From: Littorina saxatilis
Lineage: Eukaryota; Mollusca; Gastropoda; Littorinimorpha; Littorinidae
NCBI RefSeq assembly: GCF_037325665.1
Contig: NC_090249.1
Span: 61,573,602 to 61,637,601, forward strand
DNA length: 64,000 nt
Direction: 5' to 3'
The stretch's first letter is position 1. Every line of letters starts with the position of its first letter. The position numbers and the translations under genes are program-made. The notes below the pieces were generated by a model that saw only the letters and a program-made list of their open reading frames with translations, ran no database searches and was not told the DNA's origin. This document shows, one piece after another, positions 22,150 through 34,400 of the stretch.

Positions 22150-22412
22150 ATATCAATCAATCAATATGAGGCTTATATCGCGCGTATTCTGTGGGTACAG
22201 TTCTAAGCACAGGGGTTTATTTTTTTATTTTAATTTTATGCAATTTATATCGCGCACATATTCAAGGCGCAGGGATTTATTTATGCCGTGTGAGATGGAA
22301 TTTTTTACACAATACATCACGCATTCACATCGGCCAGCAGATCGCAGCCATTTCGGCGCATATCCTACTTTTCACGGCCTATTATATAGGCCAGATATAG
22401 AGGCCTACAGTG
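22150..22412 (-). mobile_element. Truncated tail of the (TCAA)n-tailed tRNA-SINE family
   Basis: TCAATCAATCAAT followed by GAGGCTTATATCGCGC and GTGGGTACAGTTCTAAGC matches the tail side of the complete element at 31169-31612. An extra TTTATGCAATTTATATCGCGC block suggests an internal duplication. The tRNA-like head is missing. The truncated end runs directly into the 31-bp minisatellite. Confidence 0.75.
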
Positions 22413-23175
22413 TGTTCACCTTGTGATATAGAGGCCTGCAGTGTGTCAACCTTGTGATATGGAGGCCTACAGTGTGTTCACCTTGTGATATAGAGAGGCC
22501 TGCAGTGTGTTCACCTTGTGATATAGAGAGGCCTGCAGTGTGTTCACCTTGTGATATGGAGGCCTACAGTGTGTTCACCTTGTGATATATAGAGGCCTGC
22601 AGTGTGTTCACCTTGTGATATAGAGGCCTACAGTGTGTTCACCTTGTGATATGGAGGCCTACAGTGTGTTCACCTTGTGATATAGAGGCCTACAGTGTGT
22701 TCACCTTGTGATATAGAGGCCTACAGTGTGTTCACCTTGTGATATGGAGGCCTACAGTGTGTTCACCTTGTGATATAGAGAGGCCTACAGTGTGTTCACC
22801 TTGTGATATAGAGAGGCCTACAGTGTGTTCACCTTGTGATATAGAGGCCTACAGTGTGTTCACCTTGTGATATAGAGGCCTACAGTGTGTTCACCTTGTG
22901 ATATGGAGGCCTACAGTGTGTTCACCTTGTGATATAGAGAGGCCTTCAGTGTGTTCACCTTGTGATATAGAGGCCTACAGTGTGTTCACCTTGTGATATA
23001 GAGGCCTACAGTGTGTTCACCTTGTGATATGGAGGCCTACAGTGTGTTCACCTTGTGATATAGAGAGGCCTACAGTGTGTTCACCTTGTGATATAGAGAG
23101 GCCTACAGTGTGTTCACCTTGTGATATAGAGGCCTACAGTGTGTTCACCTTGTGATATGGAGGCCTACAGTGTGT
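22398..23175. repeat. 31/33-bp minisatellite, about 24 units
   Basis: Units carry AGGCCTACAGTGTGTTCACC then TTGTGATATAGAG or TTGTGATATGGAG. A 2-bp AG insertion gives the longer class. The first unit overlaps the truncated SINE edge, whose last bases read CCAGATATAGAGGCCTACAG. It probably lies in the CFAP144 3' UTR. Confidence 0.93.
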
Positions 23176-23719
23176 CAGCCTGTCGACATGTCAACTATAC
23201 CTATATTGATCTTGTTTAATCAGCTTACACAAATAACAACATTCCTCTTATTTACTGAGGGGGCCTGGTGTGTGTGTGTGTGTGTGTGTGTGTTTGATAA
23301 ATAAACATGAGACGTTTTTAAAAAAGACAAGTTACGAACACCTTAAACAAAAATCTGTGTCAAAGCAAAGCTGACTGCACTTGTGATTTACTTGATTGAT
23401 TCACAGTTCTACCTATCGTACACTATTTTAAACAAGACAACATCTTCCTGTCTGCAACAACTACCATAAAACTTTGTGCATCACACTCATGATATAACAC
23501 ACAAGTGCAAAAAAGGTACACACAAAGACAATTGGAAACCAACACAGTTTGTGTAACAGGAACTTGATTGTACTTGGAAGCAACAGATCTGATTGTCACT
23601 CTATTTGGTTGGTTTTTCGTTGTGGTGGCAAGTTTAAACCCGATTCAACAACCCGATTCAACAAAATGAACAGTTTTCTTTACAAAGACAGTGCATGATC
23701 AATTGCTCCTACTCTGTGA

Positions 23720-25138
23720 TCAATTGCCCATGCTCTGCTGTTCCTTCTCCAGCCAGGCTTTGTCCATAAACTTGGTGATGGGAGAGTTCTGTCGGAAGAA
23801 GTTCAAACGTGTGTCGCCCCTGTCTGTCTGTAGCTGCACAATCAAGTAAAGGACATGGTGAGGGAAGACCATGTGGCTATAAAGACAGGGGTTTCTGCAG
23901 CTGGCTGGTAAAAATATTTGGATGTTCTGGCAAATGTCCCAAATTTCAAATCTTGTTTTACCCATGTCCTCTTCATATAATACTCGGAAGTAGTTTGTGT
24001 TTGTCTTAATGATTGTGTGTTTGTCTTAATGATCGTGTGTTTGTCTTAATGATCGTGTGTTTGTTTTAATGATCGTGTGTTTGTCTTAATGATCGCGTGT
24101 TTGTCTTAATGATCGTGTGTTTGTCTTAATGATCGTGTGTTTGTCTTAATGATCGTGTGTTTGTCTTATTGATCGTGTGTTTGTCTTATTGATCGTGTGT
24201 TTATCTTAATGATCATGTGTTTGTCTTAATGATCGTGTGTTTGTCTTATTGATCGTGTGTTTGTCTTATTAGAAAGGCGATGTGGTGCCAAAAGACAAAT
24301 GTCCATGTTTGTGTAAAATGAAAATGGACATTAAAGTTTTCTTATCTTATCTTTTCTTAAAGTCAAGCCTAAAATTAAGAACAACCACATTGGAGCTTGT
24401 TGGACATCCATAAATTCTGCTGCATTATTCACCCACGGCCATGGTTGTGCACTATGCAAGCCATTCAATTTCCTCTGCACAGTTATTGTCTTTGGGTAGA
24501 TGACATTAGTTGAATGTCCAGTTTTACGGCATTTTTGTCTGTAGTAAAACCGAATATTGTCATCATTCGCTAAGGATATGGCCCCATCCTCTCTTCCTGC
24601 TTTGGCCTCCTATCTCTGATAATCTACACATTTCTAAGATTCATCTTCAAGACTTGCTTGGATAAATAGTAAGTGTGTTTGTTAGTGTGAGCATGCGCGC
24701 TGATGTGTTTTCAGCATTTGCATGTAACGCTCATATTTCTTACCAAAGGTTTGGTTATCCAGCCCACTTCCTGTGCCTCTGTCTGCGGTTGTTTGTACTT
24801 CTTCACCGGTTCCTGGTTGGCCCTTTTGATCACCTGCAGGAAGTGATCTGCAAACGACAGTTAGACTGCTTATCAACTGCTTAGGATATTGCTGCTGTTT
24901 CAATGCAGCGACATTCCTTCAGGGTAATTTCAAGATCAAGATACGCTGTAATTCCACTGTCTGAGGGCCAATTGCCTCATCAGCTGTCCACTGCTCTGTC
25001 CTAGTGACAGTTCTGGGGTCCTTTTAAGTGGCTTCATGAAATACGCTGCAGGCTTACAACACAACCAAAAACAAGTAGAAAAGAAGAGAAAAACATGAAC
25101 ATCAAATAATAATAAAAAGTGTTTATATTTATGTGTGT

Positions 25139-25174
<36 letters not shown>

Positions 25175-28100
25175 TACATTTGTGTGTCTCCTGCCATCAT
25201 TGTACAATTCATTACTACAAATAAAATCATGTTTTTCCCAAATACTTCATGGCTCAACTTGGTACATGTATCACCAAAGCTATATATATGGCAACCGCCA
25301 ACAGATAAGGCTAACACAATGAACATTTTTATATCGACTCAATAATTTGATGTGGAGAATATTTCAGTCATTCTTCGCTATTGTTGACAACATTTGATAT
25401 CTCACATTCAAAGTGTTAAATTATCAGCTTGCATTACAATACCTTTTGAAAACTATGATTAATTTTGGTGGAAAACGTGATAAAAGTGTCATTTTTGTGT
25501 GTAAACAGCGTACCAAAAAAGGGAAGGATAACATCAACTCTGTTTGACTTTGAAGCAATATTTTCCCTTTCTTGCATTTTTGTGAGAAGAACCTTCAATA
25601 ATAAAGATGTAACAGATCACAGATCTGTTGATTTTGTTGTCTTTGTGTATATTACATTCAGAAATTGGGTCATTATTGTTACACATCGTGTCCTATAACA
25701 GTAGGCTTTACAAACACCATCGTTTGCTATTGTTTGTTATTTCTGGCCTAAACGCTCCTTGAACTTAGAGAAAAGTTCATAGAGAATAATAACTTACTGT
25801 CCGCTTCTCCTTCCTCTTCTTTCTGGTTTGGCTTTCCAGCTATCACATAAACTGAAACAGGAGAAAAAAAGATCAATGCTGATTCGTTAAAATACACACA
25901 CACACACACGCACGCATGCACGCACACATACACACACGCATGCACACACACTCACATACACACACTCGCATACACGCACACACACATTTTTTCTGCTTAG
26001 TATAAAAGCAGACTTCCTACAGACGGGCGCAGTGGTGTGGTGGTAAGACGTCGGCCTCCTAATCGGGAGGTCGTGAGTTCGAATCCCGGTCGCTGCCGCC
26101 TGGTGGGTTAAGAGTGGAGATTTTTCCGATCTCCCAGGTCAACTTATGTGCAGACCTGCTAGTGACTTAACCCCCTTCGTGTGTACACGCAAGCACAAGA
26201 CCAAGTGCGCACGGAAAAGATCCTGTAATCCATGTCAGAGTTCGGTGGGTTATGGAAACACGAAAATACTCAGCATGCCTACTCAACGAAAGCGGAGTGA
26301 AGCTGACTATGCTCTCAGAGCATAGTGTGGGGAACCCAAATGGGCAAACGAGCTCACACGTAACCAGAAAATTCTGGAACGCTGAAGAAGAAGAAGAAGA
26401 AGACTTCCTACAGGCATAGCAAAACTTTCAGTCGATGGCTATCAATACATGAGTATAAAGTCATTTGATCTGAAAATGTACCACTTTCAAACAGACGTTA
26501 AATTCATGGTGGCACCGTCAGTCTCATGTCCAACAGAGGAATGTGGTAATTTGAACTTTGACTGCTAAAAGCTTGATGAAACTCTTTCACCCTGTGATTA
26601 AAGAAACAGCCCCACATTATCTCATTATCTGTTCTGTTGATGATGCAAAACCATGCAGCACAGTAATAACCAAGGGTACATTAGGGCGGCATACCAAGAC
26701 TAGACATCTATGCTAAACTTTAGGATTTGCAGACCTGGGAACCCCTGTTTTGTACTTGGAGTATTCTGAAACAAACTTGGTGTATTTTCAGAAACATGAG
26801 CATACTCCACACAGCATTTGAACATCCATGATTCAAACATGTTTCACATGCACCTGTCGCACCGTTTATTAAGTTTACCAATACATTTAAAAATACACTT
26901 CATTGTTTACTGACATTAACTGTAATCATGTGTCAAAACACTGGATCTGCTTCGGGATGCACTTGTGCAGAAAACTGAAAAGTAGTCTAGAAATTTTACT
27001 CGTCATATTTTTTTTCCACTGACCGTACTGATCGTATTCTACTATTTTCTAGACAATCATGCTTACAAAATACGGCGAAATCTTATGGGTTTCCAGGGGC
27101 CAGTTTCATAAGCTAGCAGGGAACCGACTGACAGTCGATGGACTGCTCAGTCGATGGACTGTGGTTGATCGCCGTGTCACCGAAAAGCGCGTTTCATGAG
27201 CGAATCACCGTCACCCGCGGACAACCGCAGTCGACCGACTGTACAGTAATCCGAATGGCCAAGTCGAGGGCTAAATTTAGCAACATTACCACTTCCGTTT
27301 GCTCATTCGCACGTGGAAATGGCCGATTTCGAAGAAAAAACAAGTCTCGGCCCGCTCAAAATAACAATGACCGAGACTTTCAGTAATTTCTTCGCGTGAC
27401 GTCTAACCCTCTTACGCCATAATGTGACGTCTTCAAGACATAACCCTGACTTGTCTCCTGGATTACTGCGTCATGATAGATACATTTCGAAGAACAATCA
27501 CAAGGGGGTTTGGCTCACAATCCAAAAAAGTGTGAGCATTCTGCCATTGACTGTGCGGATAATTACATTTATTTTCGGTTTACCGCAGTAAGCCGAACAC
27601 AGTGTTGGGGGGAGAGCATCACCGTGTTTGGCCGACTTTCGGTGAGACGACCCGCAGTCGACCGACTGAAATTTTGTTCGTGAAACCCGATATTAAACAT
27701 TACCACTTAAGTGATGGTAAGTGATAACGTCGGATTACTGTGGTTCTCTCGGACAACTGCAGTTGGTCGACTGAGTTTCTGGCTTATGAAACTGGCCCCA
27801 GGTCTAGTTTGGCGCCCTAAGATTAAGAATGAAACAATAATCTCAATCGGTGGGAATTAGATAAGCTTACCATACCTTTAGATTCCATGCTACAAATAAT
27901 GCTACCACGCAGGAGGTATGCAATCATTTTAAAAGCAAGTGCTTTAAAAGTTTAATTGAATATGATAAAATAGGTCAAATAAGAATTAAGATTGAGAGCA
28001 CTCTTTTTGCCCAAGCTTCTTCTTTGTTAATGCAGCCTTTGGAAATCCAAAGCATCATTATAATCATCCTCATCTCATTAATCATCCAAAACAATGTATT

Positions 28101-28459
28101 GTAAGGCACTGCTCTAAACATCTTTATTTCCCCACGTTTATCATAGTTCTGCCAGACTTTTTGTAATAAAAAAAACGAATCATAAAGCCAAAGAATAATT
28201 TGGTCATCGAAGGCGAAAAAAAGAGAGAAAAAGTCAAGTTATCACTGTAAGAAAATATAGAATAGATCTATACAATCTCACCCCGATCACTGCCACAAGA
28301 GTGAAGACAACTTCATACAGAATACTCACATTCTTTGAAAGGATTGATACTGTAGTTTGTATAAAGTTTCTGATAGCGGTTCTCTTTTCCCACAGTTTCA
28401 CAAAGGATGGCATTCTGGTGTACCATGTTTTTTGGTTCCGGAGGCTGTTTGCCCGCCAT
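23720..28459 (-). CDS. CFAP144: CFAP144 (FAM183 family) axonemal protein, four exons
   Basis: FAM183A/CFAP144 is a small microtubule inner protein of motile cilia. Coding exons are 28459-28330, 25851-25798, 24847-24744 and 23833-23720, with GTGAGT, GTAAGT and GTAAGA donors and CAG acceptors in consistent phase, giving 133 residues (human about 134). Family landmarks appear in order: VHQNAILCETVGKENRYQKL, YTNYSINPF, FYVIAGKPN, the KKYKQPQTEAQEVGW block, then DRGDTRLNFFRQNSPITKF. Exon 4 could start at either of two CAG acceptors 6 nt apart (CTACAG), adding or dropping Leu-Gln. The start codon lies inside AAGATGGCGGGC, a YY1-like site. I assigned the family from memory of the human sequence. Confidence 0.93.
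24001..24270. repeat. 20-bp minisatellite, about 13 units, in CFAP144 intron 3
   Basis: The unit is GTGTTTGTCTTAATGATCGT with A/T variants (CTTATTGATC). Its 3' edge abuts what looks like a retrotransposon tail at 24271-24355. Confidence 0.93.
24271..24360 (+). mobile_element. Short non-LTR retrotransposon 3' tail
   Basis: GAAAATGGACATTAAAG followed by TTTTCTTATCTTATC has the form of a CR1/Jockey-type 3' end with TCTTA tandem tail, like the tail at 11710-11730. No coding part remains. Confidence 0.5.
25130..25175. repeat. (GA)n microsatellite
   Basis: A short AG-dinucleotide run in CFAP144 intron 2. Confidence 0.85.
26023..26401 (+). mobile_element. Complete tRNA-derived SINE with 12-13 bp target-site duplication
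   Basis: The head carries an A-box-like GTGGTGGTAAGACGTCGG and a good B box GAGTTCGAATCC (26077-26088), followed by a tRNA-unrelated body and a (GAA)n tail. It is bounded by GACTTCCTACAG at 26011-26022 and 26402-26413, an exact duplication, so this insertion is fairly young. It lies in intron 1 of CFAP144, in antisense orientation to the gene. Confidence 0.9.
27096..27799. mobile_element. TIR element with GGGGCCAGTTTCATAAGC ends
   Basis: GGGGCCAGTTTCATAAGC at 27096-27113 is the exact reverse complement of 27782-27799. Subterminal CAGTCGGTCGACTG-like palindromes recur several times inside, for example around 27130 and 27655. There is no transposase-like frame. A relative lies at 29214-29816. 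Confidence 0.8.
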
Positions 28460-28500
28460 CTTGGCTTTTGATGTTGCTAAGTGTCGCTAAGAGGTCAGCC
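28450..28500 (-). promoter_or_regulatory. CFAP144 start region: YY1-like site over the ATG
   Basis: On the minus strand, CCAAGATGGCGGGC contains the start codon. Just upstream are GTTGCTA and TGTCGCTA half-sites on the plus strand (28473-28490), weakly reminiscent of RFX X-box halves, which would suit a ciliary gene. The YY1 match is clear; the RFX reading is speculative. Confidence 0.35.
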
Positions 28501-29210
28501 AGTGCTGTTTTCGTTTATGTTTTGTTTTTAATTTCCAAATAACACAAACATTCGAGTTTTATGTATTAGAGACAACTGGGTATTTTGTAATAAAAAGAAC
28601 GCATGCCTAAAAAGAAATGTAAAATGGGGATTTTGAAAGGCAATCTATATTACCCACAATGCTCTTCGAGGGACGCCATAATGGCTTCAACAGTAAACTA
28701 GGCCACGACTTGTGTTTTTGTTGTGACTGAGCTTGGTACGTTCATTGAAACGGGGAGTTCATACTCTAATTTAAAAACTGAAGGGGAAAGCTAATTCGTA
28801 TTTTAGGCTATTTATTAGAGCATTCGTACTGAGTGAACTGTGAACATTATGCCAGCATTGCCAAAACAGAAACAGTTTGGACCGTCCCATTTTTGTGCAA
28901 AAGGGTGTCGATGGACAGTCACTTGTCAATTGATGTCCATACACCCATTCTGACACTGGTGGTTGTAACTGTTAGTTAGCTTGATTGTTTTCTTGGTCTT
29001 AAGGTTCTCTGGCAAATCTAAAGGGATATCTTATACAGTGAAATAGTTATTTTGAAGTCCCTCTATAGTCTATTCTACATTTCTAGTCCAAGAAAAATCG
29101 GACAGCGACACTGACAGATTGACTAAGTCAGTAAGTAAGTGACTTGGACATACTGATAGAGACTACACTCTCTCTCTCGTGTTAGTTTAAAGAAAAGAAA
29201 AGCGGCCCAT
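28500..29210. other. Gap between CFAP144 and FZR1 without a recognised gene
   Basis: No convincing coding exon was seen. The unidentified 5' non-coding exon and promoter of FZR1 should lie somewhere in 28.5-30.2 kb. TCTTCGAGGGACGCCATAATGG (28660-28684, split here as TCTTCGAGGGACG and CCATAATGG) is a possible promoter-proximal segment. Confidence 0.3.
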
Positions 29211-29213
29211 TTG

Positions 29214-29816
29214 TGGCCAGTTTTACAAGCCAGAAACACAGTCGGTCGACTGCAGTTGAACGAGGGAAATAGAGTAATCGTGAACAACAAAATTTGGTTT
29301 CAACTTTCATGAAGGGGATGCCAGTCAGCTGTAAACCAACAGAAAATGTGACTAGCTGTACACAATGCTCACACTATGTTTGGATTCTGAGCCAGGCGTG
29401 GTGATTCACTGATTGTTCTTCGAAGTGTATCCATGGGGCGCAGTAATCCAGAAGTCAGGGTTGGACATGAATGTCTTGAAAAAGTCACATAATGGCGAAA
29501 GAGGGCTAGGCGTCACACGAAGGAATTACAAGAAGTCTTGGTCATGATTAATATTATTCGGCGGGCCGAGACTAGTTTCTTCAGCATAATCAACCATTTT
29601 CACGTGTGAATCACTGAATAAGGATTTCGAAGTGCTAATATTGCCAAGGTTAACCCTCTACTTGGCCATAGGGATTATTGTACAGTCGGTTGACTGCGTT
29701 TGTCCGTGGGTGACAGTGTTTCACTCATGAAAGGAGCTTTACGGTGGCCCGGCGAGCAACCCTAGTCGGTCGACTGTTGGTGTGATCATCACTGCTGTCC
29801 TGTCAAACTGGCCCCT
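29214..29816. mobile_element. Second, diverged member of the GGCCAGTTT TIR family
   Basis: GGCCAGTTTTACAAGCC at the left and CAAACTGGCCCC at the right form imperfect inverted ends. The interior shares the CAGTCGGTCGACTG motif (29241-29254) with the element at 27096-27799. It lies upstream of FZR1. Confidence 0.65.
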
Positions 29817-30239
29817 GGTGCTCCATCTGTCCATGCTCACGGTCGCTTCTACTTTTGGCCACATCCCAGTCTTGAAAGTAGTACCCTAAACGGCCCCAGA
29901 AGGTTTGAAATTGAAACCTGAAAAACTAACCTGTGCCGAGGACCGTGCAGTTAAATCATCAATGTCTGGTTCGGTGACCTCACTGAGTTACTGTATCACT
30001 ATAGACCCTATCGGTATTCCAAGCTCTCGCAAACTTCAAAGCATAGCAAGGCATGTGGTACACCTAGTGACCGATCTCTCGTGAGCTGCAAAAGCTGAGG
30101 TTCGAAGTTCTCGTGACGTTCAAATCATAACAAAGAGTGTGTCTCGCGGATATCTCGTGAGAGCTGCTCAGATACCGAAAAGGTCTATTCAGTATTGAAT
30201 CAGTGTATGTAAATGTTGCAGGTTGTCTCTCCCTGAGAG

Positions 30240-31434
30240 ATGGACCCGGATTATGAGAAGAGATTGCTACGTCAGCACAATGGCCCCATGACCATGTCAC
30301 CCTATGGATCGGTGAGTGCTGCACAATTCTGTCTCAGCAACTTGACACGTCCCCAGATATCTTTCCTGTCCCAGAGATTTTACCTTCCAGATTATAGCAC
30401 AGTTTAGTTTGTATGTTGATCTCATAATTATATGTTAGTTGTGTATGACTGATATGTGATAACTCAGAACAAGTCAAGAAGTGGGAACTTCTAGAAATAA
30501 AGAATTAAGTTCTAGCATATAACCACTTCATGTGAGGACGTTCAGCTTAAGTTAGCATCTAGCATAGAATTAAGTGCCCTGCCATCAGGGTATCTAATTG
30601 TATTTATGTCAAATTTAATACTTAAATACATCAGTGATTGCGCTAGTATTTTTTTAAACTGGTACGCAAACTTTAGGGAAAAACGGTAGGCTGGTCATTG
30701 GAACCAGTTAGAGTCCAACTCAGAGTACTGGTAGTTCTAAAAAATCAACCGGTAGGTCAGACTGGCAGCCAATTTTTTTTCCGGTATTTTTTCATTTCAA
30801 CCGGTACAATACCAGTAATTATGCCAATACTGTACGTATACATTTTAATTTTACGGAACCGTTTTTCCTCAGAATTTAATCTTTTTTGTTCAGGATATAT
30901 TTTATTTTAACTGGCTTTGGAATTTACCGCTCTATTTTCATAGTTTAATTGAACTAATTGGTTTATTGAAACTTGACAAAGATGTGGACTTACTGTTGTT
31001 TCAATTTCAGCCCAATTTGAGTCCGGTCATCTCTCCCAACAAAAAGATCTACGGTGACCGATTCATACCTACACGCACAAGTGCTTGCTGGCATATCAAC
31101 TTTGACTTGCTTCAGGTAAGCCTAAGGTTGTAATTGTCAAATGACCAAATGTGTGGTGTTGCTTCAGGTCAATCAATCAATCAATCAATGAGGCTTATAT
31201 GGCGCATATTCCGTGGGTACAGTTCTAGGCGCTCTGCAGTGATGCCGTGTGAGATGAAATTTTATACGGCCAGTAATTGCAGCCATTTCGGCGCATATTT
31301 ACCTTTCACGGCCTATTATTCCAAGTCACACGGGTATAGGTAGACAATTATTAACTGTGCCTAAGCAATTTTGCCAGGAAAGACCCTTTTGTCAATCGTG
31401 GGATCTTTAACGTGCACACCCAATGTAGTGTACA

Positions 31435-31470
<36 letters not shown>

Positions 31471-34400
31471 GAGTTCGGACACCGAAGAGAGTCTGCACAC
31501 AAAGTTGACTCTGAAATAAATTTCCACCGAACCTGGGATCGAACTCACGCTGACAGCGGCCAACTGAATACAAATCCAGCGCGCTACCAACTGAGCTATA
31601 TCCCTGCCTAAGCCTGTGTTGCGTCAAGGCTGTGTCATCAGGTTATGCCCAATTTGCAAACGGGTTGTTCCTTCCAGTTCAAGTTTTAGGCTGGTGTTGC
31701 TACACAATAATAATATCTGAAGGATATGTATGTTAAAATTGTGACAGGGATGGGGTAAGGAAAAGAGTCAAATTCTGTTGAGTGGGTTGATGAAGCGATG
31801 TTTGTTTGTAAGTGGAATATAATGGCAAGTAAAGGCAACTGTGGGGAACATGCAGAGGGTTGAACCAGTGTGTGTGTGTGTGGTTACACCCAGTGTGCAG
31901 AGGTTTCAACCAGTGTGTGTGTGGTTACACCCAGTGTGCAGAGGTTTCAACCAGTGTGTGTGTGTGGTTACACCCAGTGTGCAGAGGTTTCAACCAGTGT
32001 GTGTGTGTGTGGTTACACCCAGTGTGCAGAGGTTTGAACCAGTGTGTGTGTGTGTGTGGTTACACCCAGTGTGCAGAGGTTTCAACCAGTGTGTGTGTGT
32101 GTGTGGTTACACCCAGTGTGCAGAGGTTTCAACCAGTGTGTGGGTGTGGTTACACCCAGTGTGCAGAGGTTTCAACCAGTGTGTGTGTGTGGTTACACCC
32201 AGTGTGCAGAGGTTTCAACCAGTGTGTGTGTGTGGTTACACCCAGTGTGCAGAGGTTTCAACCAGTGTGTGTGTGTGGTTACACCCAGTGTGCAGAGGTT
32301 TCAACCAGTGTGTGTGTGTGGTTACACCCAGTGTGCAGAGGTTTCAACCAGTGTGTGTGTGTGTGGTTACACCCAGTGTGCAGAGGTTTCAACCAGTGTG
32401 TGTGTGTGTGTGGTTACACCCAGTGTGCAGAGGTTTCAACCAGTGTGTGTGTGTGTGTGTGGTTACACCCAGTGTGCAGAGGTTTCAACCAGTGTGTGTG
32501 TGTGGTTACACCCAGTGTGCAGAGGTTTCAACCAGTGTGTGTGTGTGGTTACACCCAGTGTGCAGAGGTTTGAACCAGTGTGTGTGTGTGGTTACACCCA
32601 GTGTGCAGAGGGTTGAACCAGTGTGTGTGTGTGTGGTTACACCCAGTGTGCAGAGGTTTCAACCAGTGTGTGTGTGGTTACACCCAGTGTGCAGAGGTTT
32701 GAACCAGTGTGTGTGTGTGGTTACACCCAGTGTGCAGAGGTTTCAACCAGTGTGTGTGTGTGTGGTTACACCCAGTGTGCAGAGGTTTCAACCAGTGTGT
32801 GTGTGTGTGTGGTTACACCCAGTGTGCAGAGGTTTCAACCAGTGTGTGTGTGTGTGTGGTTACACCCAGTGTGCAGAGGTTTGAACCAGTGTGTGTGTGT
32901 GGTTACACCCAGTGTGCAGAGGTTTCAACCAGTGTGTGTGTGTGGTTACACCCAGTGTGCAGAGGTTTGAACCAGTGTGTGTGTGTGGTTACACCCAGTG
33001 TGCAGAGGTTTCAACCAGTGTGTGTGTGTGGTTACACCCAGTGTGCAGAGGTTTCAACCAGTGTGTGTGTGTGGTTACACCCAGTGTGCAGAGGTTTCAA
33101 CCAGTGTGTGTGTGTGTGTGTGGTTACACCCAGTGTGCAGAGGTTTCAACCAGTGTGTGTGTGTGTGTGGTTACACCCAGTGTGCAGAGGTTTGAACCAG
33201 TGTGTGTGTGTGTGTGGTTACACCCAGTGTGCAGAGGTTTGAACCAGTGTGTGTGTGTGTGTGGTTACACCCAGTGTGCAGAGGTTTCAACCAGTGTGTG
33301 TGTGTGGTTACACCCAGTGTGCAGAGGTTTCAACCAGTGTGTGTGTGTGGTTACACCCAGTGTGCAGAGGTTTCAACCAGTGTGTGTGTGTGTGTGGTTA
33401 CACCCAGTGTGCAGAGGTTTCAACCAGTGTGTGTGTGTGTGTGGTTACACCCAGTGTGCAGAGGTTTGAACCAGTGTGTGTGTGTGTGTGGTTACACCCA
33501 GTGTGCAGAGGTTTCAACCAGTGTGTGTGTGGTTACACCCAGTGTGCAGAGGTTTCAACCAGTGTGTGTGTGGTTACACCCAGTGTGCAGAGGTTTGAAC
33601 CAGTGTGTGTGTGGTTACACCCAGTGTGCAGAGGTTTCAACCAGTGTGTGTGTGTGTGGTTACACCCAGTGTGCAGAGGTTTCAACCAGTGTGTGGGTGT
33701 GGTTACACCCAGTGTACAGAGGTTTCAACCAGTGTGTGTGTGTGTGTGGTTACACCCAGTGTGCAGAGGTTTCAACCAGTGTGTGTGTGGTTACACCCAG
33801 TGTGCAGAGGTTTGAACCAGTGTGTGTGTGTGTGTGGTTACACCCAGTGTGCAGAGGTTTCAACCAGTGTGTGTGTGTGTGGTTACACCCAGTGTGCAGA
33901 GGTTTCAACCAGTGTGTGTGTGTGTGGTTACACCCAGTGTGCAGAGGTTTCAACCAGTGTGTGTGTGGTTACACCCAGTGTGCAGAGGTTTGAACCAGTG
34001 TGTGTGTGGTTACACCCAGTGTGCAGAGGTTTGAACCAGTGTGTGTGTGGTTACACCCAGTGTGCAGAGGTTTCAACCAGTGTGTGTGTGTTGTGCAGGA
34101 CAACACAGCCCAGACCCCCACCACCACCAGGAAGGCCAAGGATGCAAACAGCGACAGTGCCAAAGACGGGCTTGCCTACTCTTGTTTGTTGAAAAATGAA
34201 TTGCTGTCCGCCGGAATCGAAGATCTAAAGGTGAGAATATTTCTAACAACGCTAACTCGGTGTGTGTTGCTGTCAACAGTCGTTATGAATATGATGATTC
34301 CGTTGCCAAGTGACCAAAAAATATAAAGAAGAAGTATTAATATGATGAGATATGAGCTCAATTTCTACCATGACTGCTTCCTTATTTGTACATCTGATTT

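Noticed and set aside
26041-26090. tRNA gene
   Set aside because: A- and B-box-like sequence is present, but no proper cloverleaf was found and the sequence continues into a SINE body with a tail and target duplication.
31540-31606. tRNA gene on the minus strand
   Set aside because: The tRNA-like start and B box belong to the SINE head; the acceptor stem does not close and the SINE body follows.
31841-34192. Cys-rich repetitive open frames up to 347 codons
   Set aside because: They are translations of a GT-containing minisatellite in FZR1 intron 2, open in several frames at once.
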